From Terriglobales bacterium (GTDB taxonomy: Bacteria; Acidobacteriota; Terriglobia; Terriglobales; Acidobacteriaceae), in NCBI GenBank assembly GCA_035567895.1, contig DATMPC010000114.1, forward strand, positions 1 to 53,254: a DNA stretch of 53,254 nucleotides, read 5' to 3'. The number at the start of each line of letters is the position of its first letter. Position 1 is the first letter of the stretch. Shown one piece after another: positions 35,293 to 43,439 of this stretch. The notes under the pieces are model-generated. The model was not told where the DNA came from and searched no databases. It saw nothing but the letters and a program-made list of their open reading frames with translations. A program made the translations under genes and the position numbers.

Positions 35293-36405
35293 TCATCTAT
35301 GACCTCCGCCACCGTGACCGCCACCTCCGCCATGAAAGCCTCCGCCACCACCGTGAAAGCCGCCGCCTCCATGAAAACCGCCGCCGAAGCTCGACTGCCC
35401 ACGCATTGAGTAGTTTCTGGTTACACCACCGTGATCAAGGCCACCGAACGCGCCAGAATGCGTGCCTGCCTGGCCATGGCCTGCGAATCCACCCTGCGGT
35501 GCCGAGTGACCGCCGAAGCCATTACCGTGAACATCGCCTCCGTGAAATGCGTTTCCACCATGAAATCCGCCGCCATGGTTGAAGTTGTCGTGCACGCGAC
35601 CGGCGTAGTAGCTGCGATTTACAAACGTTCTGCTGTGAGAGATGTAGACGTTGCGGTTGTAGATAATCGTGTGGTGATGCCAGTCAGATCCCCAGTAATG
35701 CCAGCCCCAGCCGAAGCCGCCAAAGAATCCGATGGGATAACCTACGCCAAACATGATTCCCGGTGCGGGAACGAACAGTCCGGGATACCAATACCATCCC
35801 GGCCACGGCGCGAGCGGTGTCCCATACACAACCCACGGGTTGTATTCGGGAACGTAAACAATTTCGGGGTTGGTTGGCGCGATCACAATTGTCTGTCCCT
35901 GCTGAGTGATGTTCTCCTGCGCCGTACTCTTCAAATTCCCCGCTTTCTTTGCCTGCTTGCGCAACGCCTGGACAGCGTTCATCACGTCCTGCTGCTGATT
36001 GATGTAGGCGTCGCCGAGTGATGAAGTCCAGGAAAGGTTCTTATCCATGTTGGCAAGCACTGAAGGAAATTCAGCGAGCGCCTTTACGCTCGGATCCCAA
36101 GATTGCTTGTCGACTTCCTGGCCAAGTTGGTCTCCTTTAAGGTCAGGATGCTGTTGCATCCATCGGTCTGCTTCCACAACCTGGTCGGGATAAGTAGCGG
36201 CCGCCAGAATCTGCGCTACCAGAGCATCCGGATACAGCGCAATCGGCGCCACAAGTTGCTGCAACTGCGCTGGAGTTTGCTGCGCTGCCACCGTTGGCGC
36301 AGTCGTGAGAGATTCGTCTGCTTGATAGGCGAAGCTCGGCAATGCCGCGGCAAATACAAGGCCGCCGAAAAGAACAATTGATACAAACTGCTTTAGGAAT
36401 TTCAT
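35293..36405 (-). CDS. DUF3300 family secreted protein with His/Gly-rich tail
   Basis: The 370-residue protein has a signal peptide (MKFLKQFVSIVLFGGLVFAAALPSFA) and the DUF3300 domain (residues about 45-225: QLQQLVAPIALYPDALVAQILAAATYPDQVVEADRW ... IVYVPEYNPWVVYGTPL). It then has an aromatic Gly/Trp-rich segment (YPIGFFGGFGWGWHYWGSDWHHH) and ends in about 100 residues of Gly/His repeats (GGGFHGGGGFHGGGG), a likely metal-binding or surface-adhesive tail. It is paired with the DUF2950 gene downstream (gap 44 bases) and lies downstream of a metallothionein gene on the same strand. The function of the family is unknown. Confidence 0.88.
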   Translation of the reverse strand: MKFLKQFVSIVLFGGLVFAAALPSFAYQADESLTTAPTVAAQQTPAQLQQLVAPIALYPDALVAQILAAATYPDQVVEADRWMQQHPDLKGDQLGQEVDKQSWDPSVKALAEFPSVLANMDKNLSWTSSLGDAYINQQQDVMNAVQALRKQAKKAGNLKSTAQENITQQGQTIVIAPTNPEIVYVPEYNPWVVYGTPLAPWPGWYWYPGLFVPAPGIMFGVGYPIGFFGGFGWGWHYWGSDWHHHTIIYNRNVYISHSRTFVNRSYYAGRVHDNFNHGGGFHGGNAFHGGDVHGNGFGGHSAPQGGFAGHGQAGTHSGAFGGLDHGGVTRNYSMRGQSSFGGGFHGGGGFHGGGGGFHGGGGGHGGGGHR

Positions 36406-36501
36406 AATTGAACCTCCTGCCGAGAGTAACTACACCTACCGCAGCGACCACTCTCAGCCTTTCACGGACCAGTCCCAATCTCTTGCCGGCAACGGCTACC
36501 C

Positions 36502-36684
36502 TCATGCGGCAATAGAGGGGATAAACTGCCGAGCCGTAATCGGACAGTCGGGATGGTCGCATTCGCACGCCACTTCCACACCATCGCTTCCTGCCTGACG
36601 ACACAACTCGCTGCAGAACTCCTCCCAAAGTGGTACTGCACAAAAACAAGCAATCCGAGCGCACATCTTCTTTTCTTCCTTCAT
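36502..36684 (-). CDS. Metallothionein-like protein (copy 1)
   Basis: The 60-residue protein has eight cysteines spaced C-x4-C-x-C-x8-C-x3-C-x11-C-x-C-x4-C, the same spacing as in the product of 36978-37136. The pattern resembles prokaryotic metallothioneins of the SmtA family. It should bind Zn, Cd or Cu in the cytoplasm. ATG 36684 is chosen because AAGGG precedes it by 11 bases and the N-terminus then matches the paralog in length; ATG 36666 is an alternative. The tail after the last Cys (PITARQFIPSIAA) is longer than in the paralog. It is upstream of DUF3300 on the same strand. Confidence 0.75.
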   Translation of the reverse strand: MKEEKKMCARIACFCAVPLWEEFCSELCRQAGSDGVEVACECDHPDCPITARQFIPSIAA

Positions 36685-36916
36685 CAACAATCCAACCCTT
36701 CTAGCTTCGCCGACAACTCAGGCGCGAACTCTTCGCTTATGGCACGCAGATCACCAAACCTCGCCGTGCCGTTTCAGGAGGGTTTTCAACGCACTTGCGA
36801 GCTACATCGGCGAAAAGGCCTGTCAACCCTGTCAACAAATTGATCGTGGACGTCCGCATTTAGACTCCAGGCTCCCCGCACATCGGCTATCTAGCAGTTC
36901 CTGCGGAACGCCCGTT

Positions 36917-36931
36917 TGGCAGATCAACTGC
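36917..36931 (+). promoter_or_regulatory. Candidate sigma-54 promoter of metallothionein copy 2
   Basis: TGGCAGATCAACTGC, followed by TCTT, keeps GG-N10-GC with five of six -24 bases and three of four -12 bases. It ends 46 bases before the ATG at 36978. Confidence 0.45.
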
Positions 36932-36977
36932 TCTTGCTCTTGTAGACGTGCGGAGCTTGGTGGAAGGAGGTTCACCA

Positions 36978-37136
36978 ATGGCCAACAAGAGACCGAAGAA
37001 ATGTGCGCACATCCCGTGTCGATGTGAAATCACGAACGGTAACAAGTACTGTGGACAGGCTTGCCAGGATGCGGGAAGCGACGAAGTTGAGATCGCTTGC
37101 GACTGCAGCCATCCTGCGTGTCCGCTTGCAGCCTGA
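36978..37136 (+). CDS. Metallothionein-like protein (copy 2)
   Basis: The 52-residue cytoplasmic protein has Cys at 9, 14, 16, 25, 29, 41, 43 and 48 and His at 11 and 45 (KKCAHIPCRCEITNG ... YCGQACQDAG ... ACDCSHPACP). This matches the SmtA-type arrangement of paired CxC motifs and should sequester Zn/Cd/Cu. GGAGG lies 8 bases before the ATG. It is divergent from copy 1 (start 36684) and 61 bases upstream of the DUF4136 gene, with which it is probably co-transcribed. Confidence 0.85.
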   Translation: MANKRPKKCAHIPCRCEITNGNKYCGQACQDAGSDEVEIACDCSHPACPLAA

Positions 37137-37197
37137 GCGGCAGCGCGAGGCCGGGAACAACGCGCATCAGGATTCTAGAAAAAGGAAAGAGAAAATC

Positions 37198-37719
37198 ATG
37201 AATACACGAAAAGCAATTTTAACGAGTCTACTGGTATTCGTTCTTACTGCGGCATCGCTTGCGCAGCAAGTAAAGACGGACTATGACCGCGACGCAAACT
37301 TCAGTAAGTACAAAACATTTTCGTTTGAGAAGATCCAGACGAAAGACCCGCTCCTGGTCGATCGCATCAAGTCTGCGGTTAGCACCGCGCTGACTGCCAA
37401 GGGCTTGTCGCAGGTTGAGTCCGGCGGCGATATCTCCGTCGTGGCCGTGGAGATGACGAACACTCAGCAAAGACTCGACACCTTCTACAACGGCTTCGGC
37501 GGCGGTTGGCGTTGGGGAGGACGATTTGGGGACGCCACTACGACGACTGAGACCTACCAGGTCGGTACGCTCATCGTCGACATGTTCGATTCCAGCACGA
37601 AGGAACTGTTGTGGCGGGGCTCTGCCAGCGACACGCTCTCCAACAAGTCCGACAAGAACATCAAGAACCTGGATAAGGGCGTGCAGAAGATGTTCAAGAA
37701 CTATCCTCCAAAAGCGTAA
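37198..37719 (+). CDS. DUF4136 domain secreted protein
   Basis: The 173-residue protein has a signal peptide (MNTRKAILTSLLVFVLTAASLAQ) with no lipobox Cys, and then the DUF4136 pattern: VKTDYDRDANFSKYKTFSFEKI, a middle helix (LVDRIKSAVSTALTAKGLSQVESGGDISVVAVEM), a Gly/Trp/Arg-rich loop and the end strand VGTLIVDMFDSSTKELLWRGSASDTL. DUF4136 members are small periplasmic or lipoproteins of unknown role. AAAGGAAAG lies before the ATG. Confidence 0.88.
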   Translation: MNTRKAILTSLLVFVLTAASLAQQVKTDYDRDANFSKYKTFSFEKIQTKDPLLVDRIKSAVSTALTAKGLSQVESGGDISVVAVEMTNTQQRLDTFYNGFGGGWRWGGRFGDATTTTETYQVGTLIVDMFDSSTKELLWRGSASDTLSNKSDKNIKNLDKGVQKMFKNYPPKA

Positions 37720-38052
37720 TGAATCGGGTGCGACGCTGAACTGCGTCAAGCACAGAAGCTGTCAGGAATTGACTTGAAATTTGGCGCTTCGTTGCACCCG
37801 CTTTTACCTCTCCGGCGAGTCCAACTTTGATCGCAGTATACAAATGCCTTTCGGGGGAGCACCAATATGGGATGAAAAAGCAAATCGATTTGGTTTAGCT
37901 GATTGCCGAGTTCCTCTCTCCGATCTGATCCAGAGAAGTGTTTGCTCTTGACATCGCCCTTTTATAGAACCCGGCGATGAGATGTTTGGAGTCAGTCTCC
38001 GACAAGCCGGTCTTACGTCGAAGTGGAGTGGATTTGTAAACACTGGCCGACT
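37720..38052. other. Gene-free stretch
   Basis: About 330 bases between the DUF4136 stop and the convergent TetR stop. I see no gene, tRNA or strong hairpin. Confidence 0.5.
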
Positions 38053-38652
38053 TCACAGGACCGATGATTTAACATCGGCAAACGCGCCGGACGCAACCTC
38101 AGCGATTCGTCTTAGGGCAGGCCGAGTCTTTCCCGCTTTCGCAGCAATCCTTATTCCTGCCAGCGCGCTTTCAAAGAAATCGGCAAGACTCTCAATGTCC
38201 GCCTGAGCATCAAGTTCGCCTTCCCTCTGAGCTCGTCTCAATGTGTTCATGAACGTGTGACGCTGTGCGTTGGCGGCACGGCGTGTAATTCGCGTCACGT
38301 CTTCATCTCGCATCCCGAACTCACAGATGGCATTAATCCCCATGCAACCATCTGTACTGGAAAGATCTTTGCGTTCTGAAAAATGAACCAATGCGCTCCG
38401 GATAGCAGCAAGCGGTGACCCTGGAGCTTGGAGCTCGACATTCATGGCTCGAACGTTTTCCGAGACATAGACTTCGAGAGCCTTCAAGAAGAGGGCGCGT
38501 TTGTCCCCGAAAGTGTCATACATGCTTTGCCGACCCACCTCCATTGCGCGCATCAGCTCGTCGGTCGACGTGGCGGCAAAGCCTTTTTGAGAGAAGGCGG
38601 ATATGGCACGATGAAGAGCTCTCTCTCGATCAAATTCCTTCGGTCGTGCCAT
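38053..38652 (-). CDS. TetR/AcrR-family regulator
   Basis: The 199-residue protein has an N-terminal TetR helix-turn-helix (LHRAISAFSQKGFAATSTDELMRAMEVGRQSMYDTFGDKRALFLKALEVYV) and a C-terminal ligand domain with GCMGINAICEF. GAGGAG lies 8 bases before ATG 38652. It is 22 bases downstream of the SDR gene on the same strand, an arrangement resembling E. coli bdcA-bdcR; it probably represses both via the palindrome at 39456-39471. Confidence 0.9.
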   Translation of the reverse strand: MARPKEFDRERALHRAISAFSQKGFAATSTDELMRAMEVGRQSMYDTFGDKRALFLKALEVYVSENVRAMNVELQAPGSPLAAIRSALVHFSERKDLSSTDGCMGINAICEFGMRDEDVTRITRRAANAQRHTFMNTLRRAQREGELDAQADIESLADFFESALAGIRIAAKAGKTRPALRRIAEVASGAFADVKSSVL

Positions 38653-38674
38653 ATCCAACTCTCCTCGCTCTCAA

Positions 38675-39421
38675 TTATGCGATGTATCCCCCATCGATTG
38701 TGAGGCTGGCGCCTGTGATGAATCCGGCCTCATCGGATGCAAGATACGAAACAAAACCCGCAATCTCCGACACATCCGCCATTCGCGCCAGTGGAACCAA
38801 AGTCTTCACCGCCTCAGCGTGAGGCGCACTCATGTCAGTCGCCGTGGGACCAGGCTGAATATTATTGACCGTAATAGTCCGAGGAGCGAGATCGATAGCG
38901 GCCCCTCGCACCAATCCGGTAAGGGCGGCTTTGGTCATGCTGTAAACGCTCGCTCCGGGAAATGCTGCCCGTACGGCAGTGTTGCTGCCGATCAGGATGA
39001 TCCTTCCTCCATCCTTCATGGCTTGGGAAGCAGCTTGTATACCGACAAATGCTGCGCGGACATTAACGGCCAACATGCGGTCGAAGTCCTCAATGCTGTA
39101 GCTGTCGATCGTTCCCCGGATCAGAATTCCGGCGTTGTTAACGAAAATATCTATTTCCCCCAACTCTTTCACGACTTGATTCACGGTTGCGCGAATGTCC
39201 CCAGCAGAGGCACTATCCGCCTTGATCGGGAGTACCTTGCTTCCCGCAGCATCTATTTCGCTCGCGAGTCGCTTTGCCCTCTCTTCCGAGTTGAAATAGG
39301 TAAATGCGACGGCAGCGCCATCTGAAGCAAGCCGCCTCACGATTCCTTCGCCAATCCCTCGTGAACCACCTGTGACGAGAGCAACCTTGCCTGCAAATGA
39401 TCGACCGTACTTTTCCGTCAT
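38675..39421 (-). CDS. Short-chain dehydrogenase/reductase (BdcA-like)
   Basis: The 248-residue protein has the classical SDR features: VALVTGGSRGIGEGIVRRL (NAD(P) binding), FVNNAGI, an active-site region with IGSNTAVRAAFPGASVYSMTKAAL (Tyr-x3-Lys) and the C-terminal ITGASLTIDGGYIA. It is similar in layout to E. coli BdcA, where the Ser is also one residue further from the Tyr than usual. BdcA acts in biofilm dispersal, but the enzyme here could be any reductase. ATG 39421 is chosen because GGAGG precedes it by 6 bases; ATG 39427 is too close. Confidence 0.9.
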   Translation of the reverse strand: MTEKYGRSFAGKVALVTGGSRGIGEGIVRRLASDGAAVAFTYFNSEERAKRLASEIDAAGSKVLPIKADSASAGDIRATVNQVVKELGEIDIFVNNAGILIRGTIDSYSIEDFDRMLAVNVRAAFVGIQAASQAMKDGGRIILIGSNTAVRAAFPGASVYSMTKAALTGLVRGAAIDLAPRTITVNNIQPGPTATDMSAPHAEAVKTLVPLARMADVSEIAGFVSYLASDEAGFITGASLTIDGGYIA

Positions 39422-39455
39422 GTCCATCCTCCGGAGCGAGCCCGCCCGGCCTTAT

Positions 39456-39471
39456 TGGATTATATTATCCA
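39456..39471. promoter_or_regulatory. Candidate TetR operator overlapping a -10 box
   Basis: TGGAT-TATATT-ATCCA has perfect five-base arms. On the minus strand it reads TGGATAATATAATCCA, in which TATAAT forms a -10 element, so a repressor bound here would block the promoter of the SDR/TetR operon, 35 bases upstream of the SDR start. Confidence 0.5.
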
Positions 39472-39782
39472 GAATAAGATTCAGATCTTCTCTCCGTTGC
39501 AGATCAATAACGAGAAACGCCGGGTGCCCGTCTTCGACCCAGCACTTTCTGATTTTGGTTCTCGCTGAGGAACCAAAGGCGGGGCACCCAGCGATCCAGT
39601 AACTATTCGATACACGCACCCCGCGAACAAACGCGGAGTGCGGCGCCCCACAGCGATGTATCGTTCACAAAAGTCAAAACCATGACGGAGAATAGGGTGT
39701 GACACCCGGCCAGAGGAGGTTCCGTCAACAAGCTGATTTGCTCAAATGGTTGAACTTAAGATAGAGTCCGAAAAACTGGTGC

Positions 39783-41426
39783 GTGGCGAATGCTGTCCTG
39801 CTTAGCGCTGCCCTAGTGAACCAAATGGGGAGTACTCCCAGCCGCGTGCGGTCCGCCACAGCAGATATTGATTCTCCGGTCTCGACAATCGGGCTGGTGT
39901 GCCTGGTCGGCCTTCTTTCCTATCTCGTCCCGAGAATGGAAGGGGCTCTGATCCTCCATCCCCAGACGGCATGGCCGCTGTGGCCAGGCTGCGCGATCTT
40001 GGTGTCAGTCATGGTGCTGGTACGGAGGAAAGTCTGGCCAGCACTTATGCTTGCCTCGTTCGCAGGTTTCATTCTCTACGATCTTCACGCAGGCGTGCCG
40101 GTTTCTTCCACTGCGTGGTTTATTCCGGCCGACACGGTCCAAGTCCTCATTGCCGCACTTGGCCTCAGATACTACTTTGACCGCGTGCCCCGCCTGAACA
40201 ACGTAGACTCCTTAGCCAAGTACTGTTACTTTGCGGTGTTTCTCGCGCCATTCACGGCAGCGTTTATCAGCGCGCGGGGCATCGCAGGCCCCTACTGGAC
40301 CAGTTGGAGAATTAGCTTCCTTTCCGAGGTGCTCGCCTTCGTCACTCTGACTCCGGCCATCTTGAGTTGGATAAGTGAAGGCACTGCCTGCGTACGAAAA
40401 CCACGTTCCTATCATCTCGAAGCGGCTACGCTGATTGCCGGAACAGTTCTCCTGGGGTATATCACCTTCATCGCTCCTGGAATGGGCAACTCGCCGGTAC
40501 TTCTTTATTCACTCTTGCCATTTCTGCTGTGGTCCGCCTTGCGTTTTGGATCAGTCGGGATTACCAGCTCGATCTTTGTCCTTGCCCTGTTGGCAATCTG
40601 GGGTGCAGTGCATGATCGGGGTCCTTTTCACGGGCAGGGGGCGCACAGCAGCATATTGTCTTTACAGGTATTTCTATTTTTCGCTGCGACACCTTTCCTG
40701 GTTCTTGCTGCTCTCGCAGAGGATCGCAAGCTTGCCGCGGAAGCGCTCGTAAGCGTGAGCCGCAGGTTGATAGACGCACAGGAGAAGGAACGTACCCGGA
40801 TCGCCAGGGAGCTTCACGATGACATCAGTCAACGGGTTGCACTAGTTGCCAACGAGCTAGATCAGCTCCAGAAAAAGTCCGACGACGTACCTGCGCCAGT
40901 GCGTACGCTTCTGAACGAATTGTTTGGGCGGACGTCCGAGATAGCGAATGATCTTCAATCCTTGTCGCACGAGTTGCACTCGTCGAAACTGGAATATCTG
41001 GGCATAACTGCGGCCATGAGAAGCTTCTGCAAGGAATTCGGCAAGCAGCAGGAGGTGGAAATCGATTTCAAATCCGAGGGTTTACCAGACTCTTTGGATC
41101 TCAATATTTCTATTTGCCTCTTCCGAGTTCTGCAGGAAGCCCTCCACAATTCCGCAAAACACAGTGGGGCACGGCACTTCGAGGTGCGGCTGTGGGGAAC
41201 TTCCCATGACATTCATCTCACGGTCGCGGACTCTGGTGTGGGCTTTGATGGGGCAGCGTTGAAGCAAACCGAAGGCCTTGGCCTCATTAGCATGCAAGAG
41301 CGGTTGAAACTTCTGAACGGAACGTTTTCCATCGAATCACAACCCAAGCGTGGTACGACTATCCACGCTCGCGTCCCTCTCGATTTGGGGGAACAATTTC
41401 GTAATTACGTAGAAATAGCAGGGTAA
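39783..41426 (+). CDS. MASE1-type membrane histidine kinase (NarX-like catalytic part)
   Basis: The 547-residue protein has about eight hydrophobic segments in its first 310 residues, with MASE1-like features (ALILHPQTAWPLWPGCAILVSVMVL, GIAGPYWTSWRISFLSEVLAFVTLTPAILSW), then a HisKA_3 domain with ERTRIARELHDDISQRVALV (phospho-acceptor His) and a HATPase (LFRVLQEALHNSAKHSGARHF, DSGVGFDG, GLGLISMQERL). Such kinases normally pair with a NarL-type regulator, but none is adjacent. The start is uncertain: GTG 39783 has no clear ribosome binding site, and ATG 39825 is an option. Confidence 0.88.
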   Translation: MANAVLLSAALVNQMGSTPSRVRSATADIDSPVSTIGLVCLVGLLSYLVPRMEGALILHPQTAWPLWPGCAILVSVMVLVRRKVWPALMLASFAGFILYDLHAGVPVSSTAWFIPADTVQVLIAALGLRYYFDRVPRLNNVDSLAKYCYFAVFLAPFTAAFISARGIAGPYWTSWRISFLSEVLAFVTLTPAILSWISEGTACVRKPRSYHLEAATLIAGTVLLGYITFIAPGMGNSPVLLYSLLPFLLWSALRFGSVGITSSIFVLALLAIWGAVHDRGPFHGQGAHSSILSLQVFLFFAATPFLVLAALAEDRKLAAEALVSVSRRLIDAQEKERTRIARELHDDISQRVALVANELDQLQKKSDDVPAPVRTLLNELFGRTSEIANDLQSLSHELHSSKLEYLGITAAMRSFCKEFGKQQEVEIDFKSEGLPDSLDLNISICLFRVLQEALHNSAKHSGARHFEVRLWGTSHDIHLTVADSGVGFDGAALKQTEGLGLISMQERLKLLNGTFSIESQPKRGTTIHARVPLDLGEQFRNYVEIAG

Positions 41427-41604
41427 GAAACTCAGGATCCGGTCCACCAGTTCTCTCAGCCCGTTTTCCTCGCTTCCTTCTGGGGCACTCGGCCCCCAGG
41501 TTGTTCGACTTTTTCATCCCGCAATTTGCTCAAACTTTGGGAGTACCGCGACGTCTAACCGCCTACGGAATTCTTAAAGCGGATCAACTAAGGAGCAGTT
41601 TTCA

Positions 41605-42152
41605 ATGAAGCGTAGCAAAGCTGCGCTGAACAGGATGGCGCTCTGCGTAGTCTTCTTCCTGTCAGCACTTCCGATTGCCCAGGCAGCGGAACCGATCGCG
41701 ATCACCATCCGAACCGAGCCGTAGCGTGGCTGAAGACCACGATAACTTCCGACACGAAACAGACAAAGAAGGCAGATATTGGATGGACGCGCGAACTGTG
41801 GGTATTCGTGAACGGGAAACTGCAGTATGCCGATAGAAATCTGTTCGATCAGGAAGGAGCGAGAAAATTTCCCGACGGGCGATGTTCGCTCGAGAATGGT
41901 TCCTTCACGTTGCCTCTGGAAGCGGGCGACAATGAGGTCGTGGTAGCAATCGCGAACAACTTCTTCGGGTGGGGATTAATGATGCGCCTTTCTGATGCGG
42001 AAGGCGTTCATCTGGCAGCAAAGTCGACGGTGCGTGCCCCATCCTTCGCGTTCGAAGGGTGGGGCTACGAAAAGGATGGCGATACGCTTTTCCCGAATTT
42101 CGATAATGGAACAGCCGTAGAAGTCAAATCGTGTAGCCACCAGTACAGCTAA
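41605..42152 (+). pseudogene. Decayed secreted protein (frameshift or internal deletion)
   Basis: ATG 41605 (AAGGAG 8 bases before) begins a signal peptide, MKRSKAALNRMALCVVFFLSALPIAQA, followed by AEPIAITIRTEP and a TAG at 41722. In the next frame the sequence continues as RAVAWLKTTITSDTKQTKKADIGWTRELWVFVNGKLQYADRNLF...SLENGSFTLPLEAGDNEVVVAIANNFFGWGLMMRL, a jelly-roll-like C-terminal part, to a stop at 42152. The joined product of about 180 residues looks too short for a signal peptide plus only this domain, so the middle may be deleted. Parent family unknown; the C-terminus looks like a carbohydrate-binding beta sandwich. Confidence 0.6.
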
Positions 42153-42223
42153 CCCACCCTTCGCAACGCCAGCGAAGGACGGGGCACCACAGTTCCGTAA
42201 TGGGACATCTCTAAAAAACGCCG

Positions 42224-42283
42224 AATCAAAAGAAGGCTGGGCCACCCAGCCGAACAGCACGCGAGACTGGGCCACCCGTCCAG
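42224..42283. repeat. TGGGCCACCC repeat pair
   Basis: GCTGGGCCACCCAGC (a palindrome around 42236-42250) and ACTGGGCCACCCGT (around 42268-42281) lie between the decayed gene and the ribokinase stop. They belong to a GGGTGGCCCACCC-like family also seen at 48694, 49256, 51686 and 51784. Confidence 0.5.
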
Positions 42284-42284
42284 T

Positions 42285-43211
42285 TCAAAATCTACAAAGC
42301 CGGTCCACCTCGTCCCGTTTCGGCATCGATGGCGCGGTTCCCGGGCGCGTGACGGAGATGCCTGCAACGGCACAGGCGAAGCGCGTTGCTTGAACGATGT
42401 CGCGGCCTTCAGCCAGGGCGACTGCGAGGCCGCCGGCGAATGCATCGCCGGCGCCGGTGGTTTCGATTACGGGTCCGGCATGGACTGCATCTACAAGCAT
42501 GGTTATCTCTTTGTTTCTAACCAGCGCTCCGCGTTCTCCAAGTGTGACGATTACGTTGCGGACGCCGCGATTGAGCAGCGAGTCTGCTGCATGCTCCGCT
42601 TGATCCTGGCTTTCGATTGGCAATCCGGTCAGCAGGGACGCTTCGCTTTCGTTGGGAGTTAAGTAGTCGCAAAGCGCGTACAGAGAAGCCGGGAGCGTGG
42701 TCGCCGGGGCTGGATTGAGGATCGTGGTGACTCCCAGGCTGCGCGCGAGCCTGAGGGCGTGCTCCGCGAGCGCGACAGGTTGCTCGAGCTGGGTGAGAAA
42801 CACCGCTGATTCCGCAATGCGATTGCGCGCACGGTTGATTTCTTCTGCTGTGAGCTGGTTGCACGCTCCCGGAACTACCACGATGGCGTTTTCGCCTTTG
42901 CCTTCGTGCACCACAATGCTGGCGGCTCCGGTACCGGCGTCTTCGCTGGCGAAAAGAAACTGCGCGTCGATGCCTTCCTCGGCGCAGGTGCGGCGTGCGA
43001 GATCGCCAAAAGCATCGCGTCCGACTTTGCTGATGAAGGTGACCTGCGCGCCAAGACGCGCCGCCGCAACCGCCTGATTCGATCCCTTGCCGCCCGGCCC
43101 CATCCGGAATTCAGAGCCCAGCACGGTCTCGCCCCAGACCGGCAGCCGCGGCGTGCGGAAGGTCAGATCCGCAACGAAGATTCCCATAATGGTGATGTGG
43201 GAAGAAATCAT
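42285..43211 (-). CDS. rbsK: Ribokinase (PfkB family)
   Basis: The 308-residue kinase phosphorylates ribose to ribose 5-phosphate. The PfkB features are complete: the GG motif MGPGGKGSNQAVAAARLGA, NPAPA, TPNESEA, VTLGERGALV and the catalytic base motif TTGAGDAFAGGLAVALAEG. I start at ATG 43211; the upstream extension to 43706 has unrelated residues and crosses a repeat. ATG 43187 is an alternative. It is divergent from a nucleoside hydrolase gene; together they can salvage ribonucleosides to base and ribose 5-phosphate. Confidence 0.92.
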   Translation of the reverse strand: MISSHITIMGIFVADLTFRTPRLPVWGETVLGSEFRMGPGGKGSNQAVAAARLGAQVTFISKVGRDAFGDLARRTCAEEGIDAQFLFASEDAGTGAASIVVHEGKGENAIVVVPGACNQLTAEEINRARNRIAESAVFLTQLEQPVALAEHALRLARSLGVTTILNPAPATTLPASLYALCDYLTPNESEASLLTGLPIESQDQAEHAADSLLNRGVRNVIVTLGERGALVRNKEITMLVDAVHAGPVIETTGAGDAFAGGLAVALAEGRDIVQATRFACAVAGISVTRPGTAPSMPKRDEVDRLCRF

Positions 43212-43245
43212 GCGAGCGAGTTGCCGATTGTAACAGGCGCACAAA

Positions 43246-43376
43246 GTCAGTACCGTCCGCGATCGGGGTCCCCGGCCGCCGCTGGTGTTGCGGCGGATGG
43301 GGTGAGGGTAGCGGATGGGTAAGCCGCTGAGACTAGACGAGAGCCGCACCCATTCGCTACCGCGAACGGTACTGAC
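43246..43376. repeat. 131-bp intergenic element with inverted ends
   Basis: The ends GTCAGTACCGTCCGCG (43246-43261) and CGCGAACGGTACTGAC (43361-43376) are inverted repeats with one mismatch. Inside, GGTAGCGGATGGGT (43307-43320) and ACCCATTCGCTACC (43348-43361) are also inverted. The right half is the reverse complement of the 34-base repeat at 12321 and 12567. It fills the divergent region between ribokinase and nucleoside hydrolase. Confidence 0.65.
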
Positions 43377-43439
43377 TCCACTTGGCTGTTTCTTCGTTCT
43401 GTGAAACCCTCCTGTTAAACGAGTACCCGTCAGAACCAT

